From an uncultured Clostridia bacterium (GTDB lineage Bacteria > Bacillota_A > Clostridia > Christensenellales > CAG-138), in the NCBI GenBank assembly GCA_946623765.1, contig CAMORL010000112.1, forward strand, positions 1 to 5,531: a stretch of DNA of 5,531 nt, read 5' to 3'. The position numbers and the translations under genes were made by a program. Below are positions 5,312 to 5,531 of the stretch, one piece after another (position 1 is the first letter of the stretch; every line of letters starts with the position of its first letter). The notes below the pieces were generated by a model, which saw only the letters and a program-made list of their open reading frames with translations, did no database searches and had not been told where the DNA came from.

Positions 5312-5531
5312 ATGACGATCGAAGAAAAAGTGCTGAAAAGAAAACGCTTTATTCCGGAAGCGATGGAGCCCTTCGGATTCCGGAAAACAGATGCGGGATT
5401 TGTATATACAACCGATTTTATGAACGGGGATTTTTCCGCAACGGTCACCGTGACGGAACGCGGCGAAGTGCGCGGTACGGTTTTCGACAACATGAACGGG
5501 GAAGTCTATGCGCCGCTTCGGGCGGAAAGCT
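5312..5531 (+). CDS. MmcQ/YjbR-like protein, N-terminal part (3' truncated)
   Basis: Seventy-three complete codons run open to the window edge. The product begins MTIEEKVLKRKRFIPEAMEP, then GFRKTDAGFVYTTDFMNGDF, SATVTVTERGEVRGTVFDN and NGEVYAPLR. This resembles clostridial members of the MmcQ/YjbR family: an EE-x-L-KRK start, a GF-x-K turn, a 'DF-x-DGDF' beta strand, then V-x-G-x-VFD and an E-x-Y-x-PLR strand. The family has a small CyaY-like fold and is labelled DNA-binding mainly by annotation; its real function is unclear. The call is from remembered family patterns. The ATG at 5312 lacks a well-spaced Shine-Dalgarno site: GGGA at 5306 is too close and AAGGA at 5289 too far. An in-frame ATG at 5279 overlaps the -10 box and would not be in the transcript, so 5312 is preferred. 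Spaced 102 bases from the hairpin array, with its own promoter. Confidence 0.72.
   Translation, partial: MTIEEKVLKRKRFIPEAMEPFGFRKTDAGFVYTTDFMNGDFSATVTVTERGEVRGTVFDNMNGEVYAPLRAES

Noticed and set aside
5257..5493. Minus-strand open frame of 78 codons near the right end
   Set aside because: It is antisense to the MmcQ/YjbR-like frame, which has recognisable family pattern and its own promoter.

Overview
The window carries chromosomal housekeeping DNA from a Gram-positive Firmicute, most likely a clostridial lineage with GC-rich coding regions. A PolC-type replicative polymerase beside a full-length RNase Y points to Firmicutes. The third-position G/C preference, the GTG and TTG starts with good Shine-Dalgarno sites, and the GTGATG/CATCAC hairpin cluster fit GC-rich gut Clostridia. 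I cannot name the species.

Layout. (1) 1-1151: the C-terminal part of polC, entering from the left. (2) 1169-1630: a small S24/S26-type serine peptidase, 17 nt behind polC and probably cotranscribed. It has a Ser/His/Asp set and no N-terminal membrane anchor. (3) 1631-1886: an AT-richer gap with a near-consensus promoter, giving an RNase Y leader of about 170 nt with a hairpin close to the ribosome binding site. (4) 1887-3437: rny, complete. (5) 3449-3479: an intrinsic terminator. (6) 3506-3922 and 3919-4845: a DUF4288-like protein and an M19 (membrane-dipeptidase family) metallopeptidase, overlapping by ATGA and probably translationally coupled. (7) 4861-5010: a self-contained tRNA-Trp(CCA) unit with an extended -10 promoter, an encoded CCA end and a strong terminator. 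(8) 5011-5209: a dense cluster of short hairpins separated by GTGATG linkers on the left and CATCAC linkers on the right, with long-range inverted repeats. (9) 5210-5311: a short spacer with a consensus-like promoter. (10) 5312-5531: the start of an MmcQ/YjbR-like protein, cut by the window edge.

All genes read on the + strand. Apart from the hairpin cluster, functions are ordinary: DNA replication, mRNA turnover, peptide hydrolysis and translation. No phage, IS, CRISPR or toxin genes are visible. The part most worth a second look is 5011-5209. Two of its modules (5057-5079 and 5157-5185) are the same unit in opposite orientations, and a 13-bp outer inverted repeat competes with a local hairpin for the same strand. 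This suggests a compound, possibly mobile or RNA-structured repeat family. The peptidase behind polC is a secondary interest.
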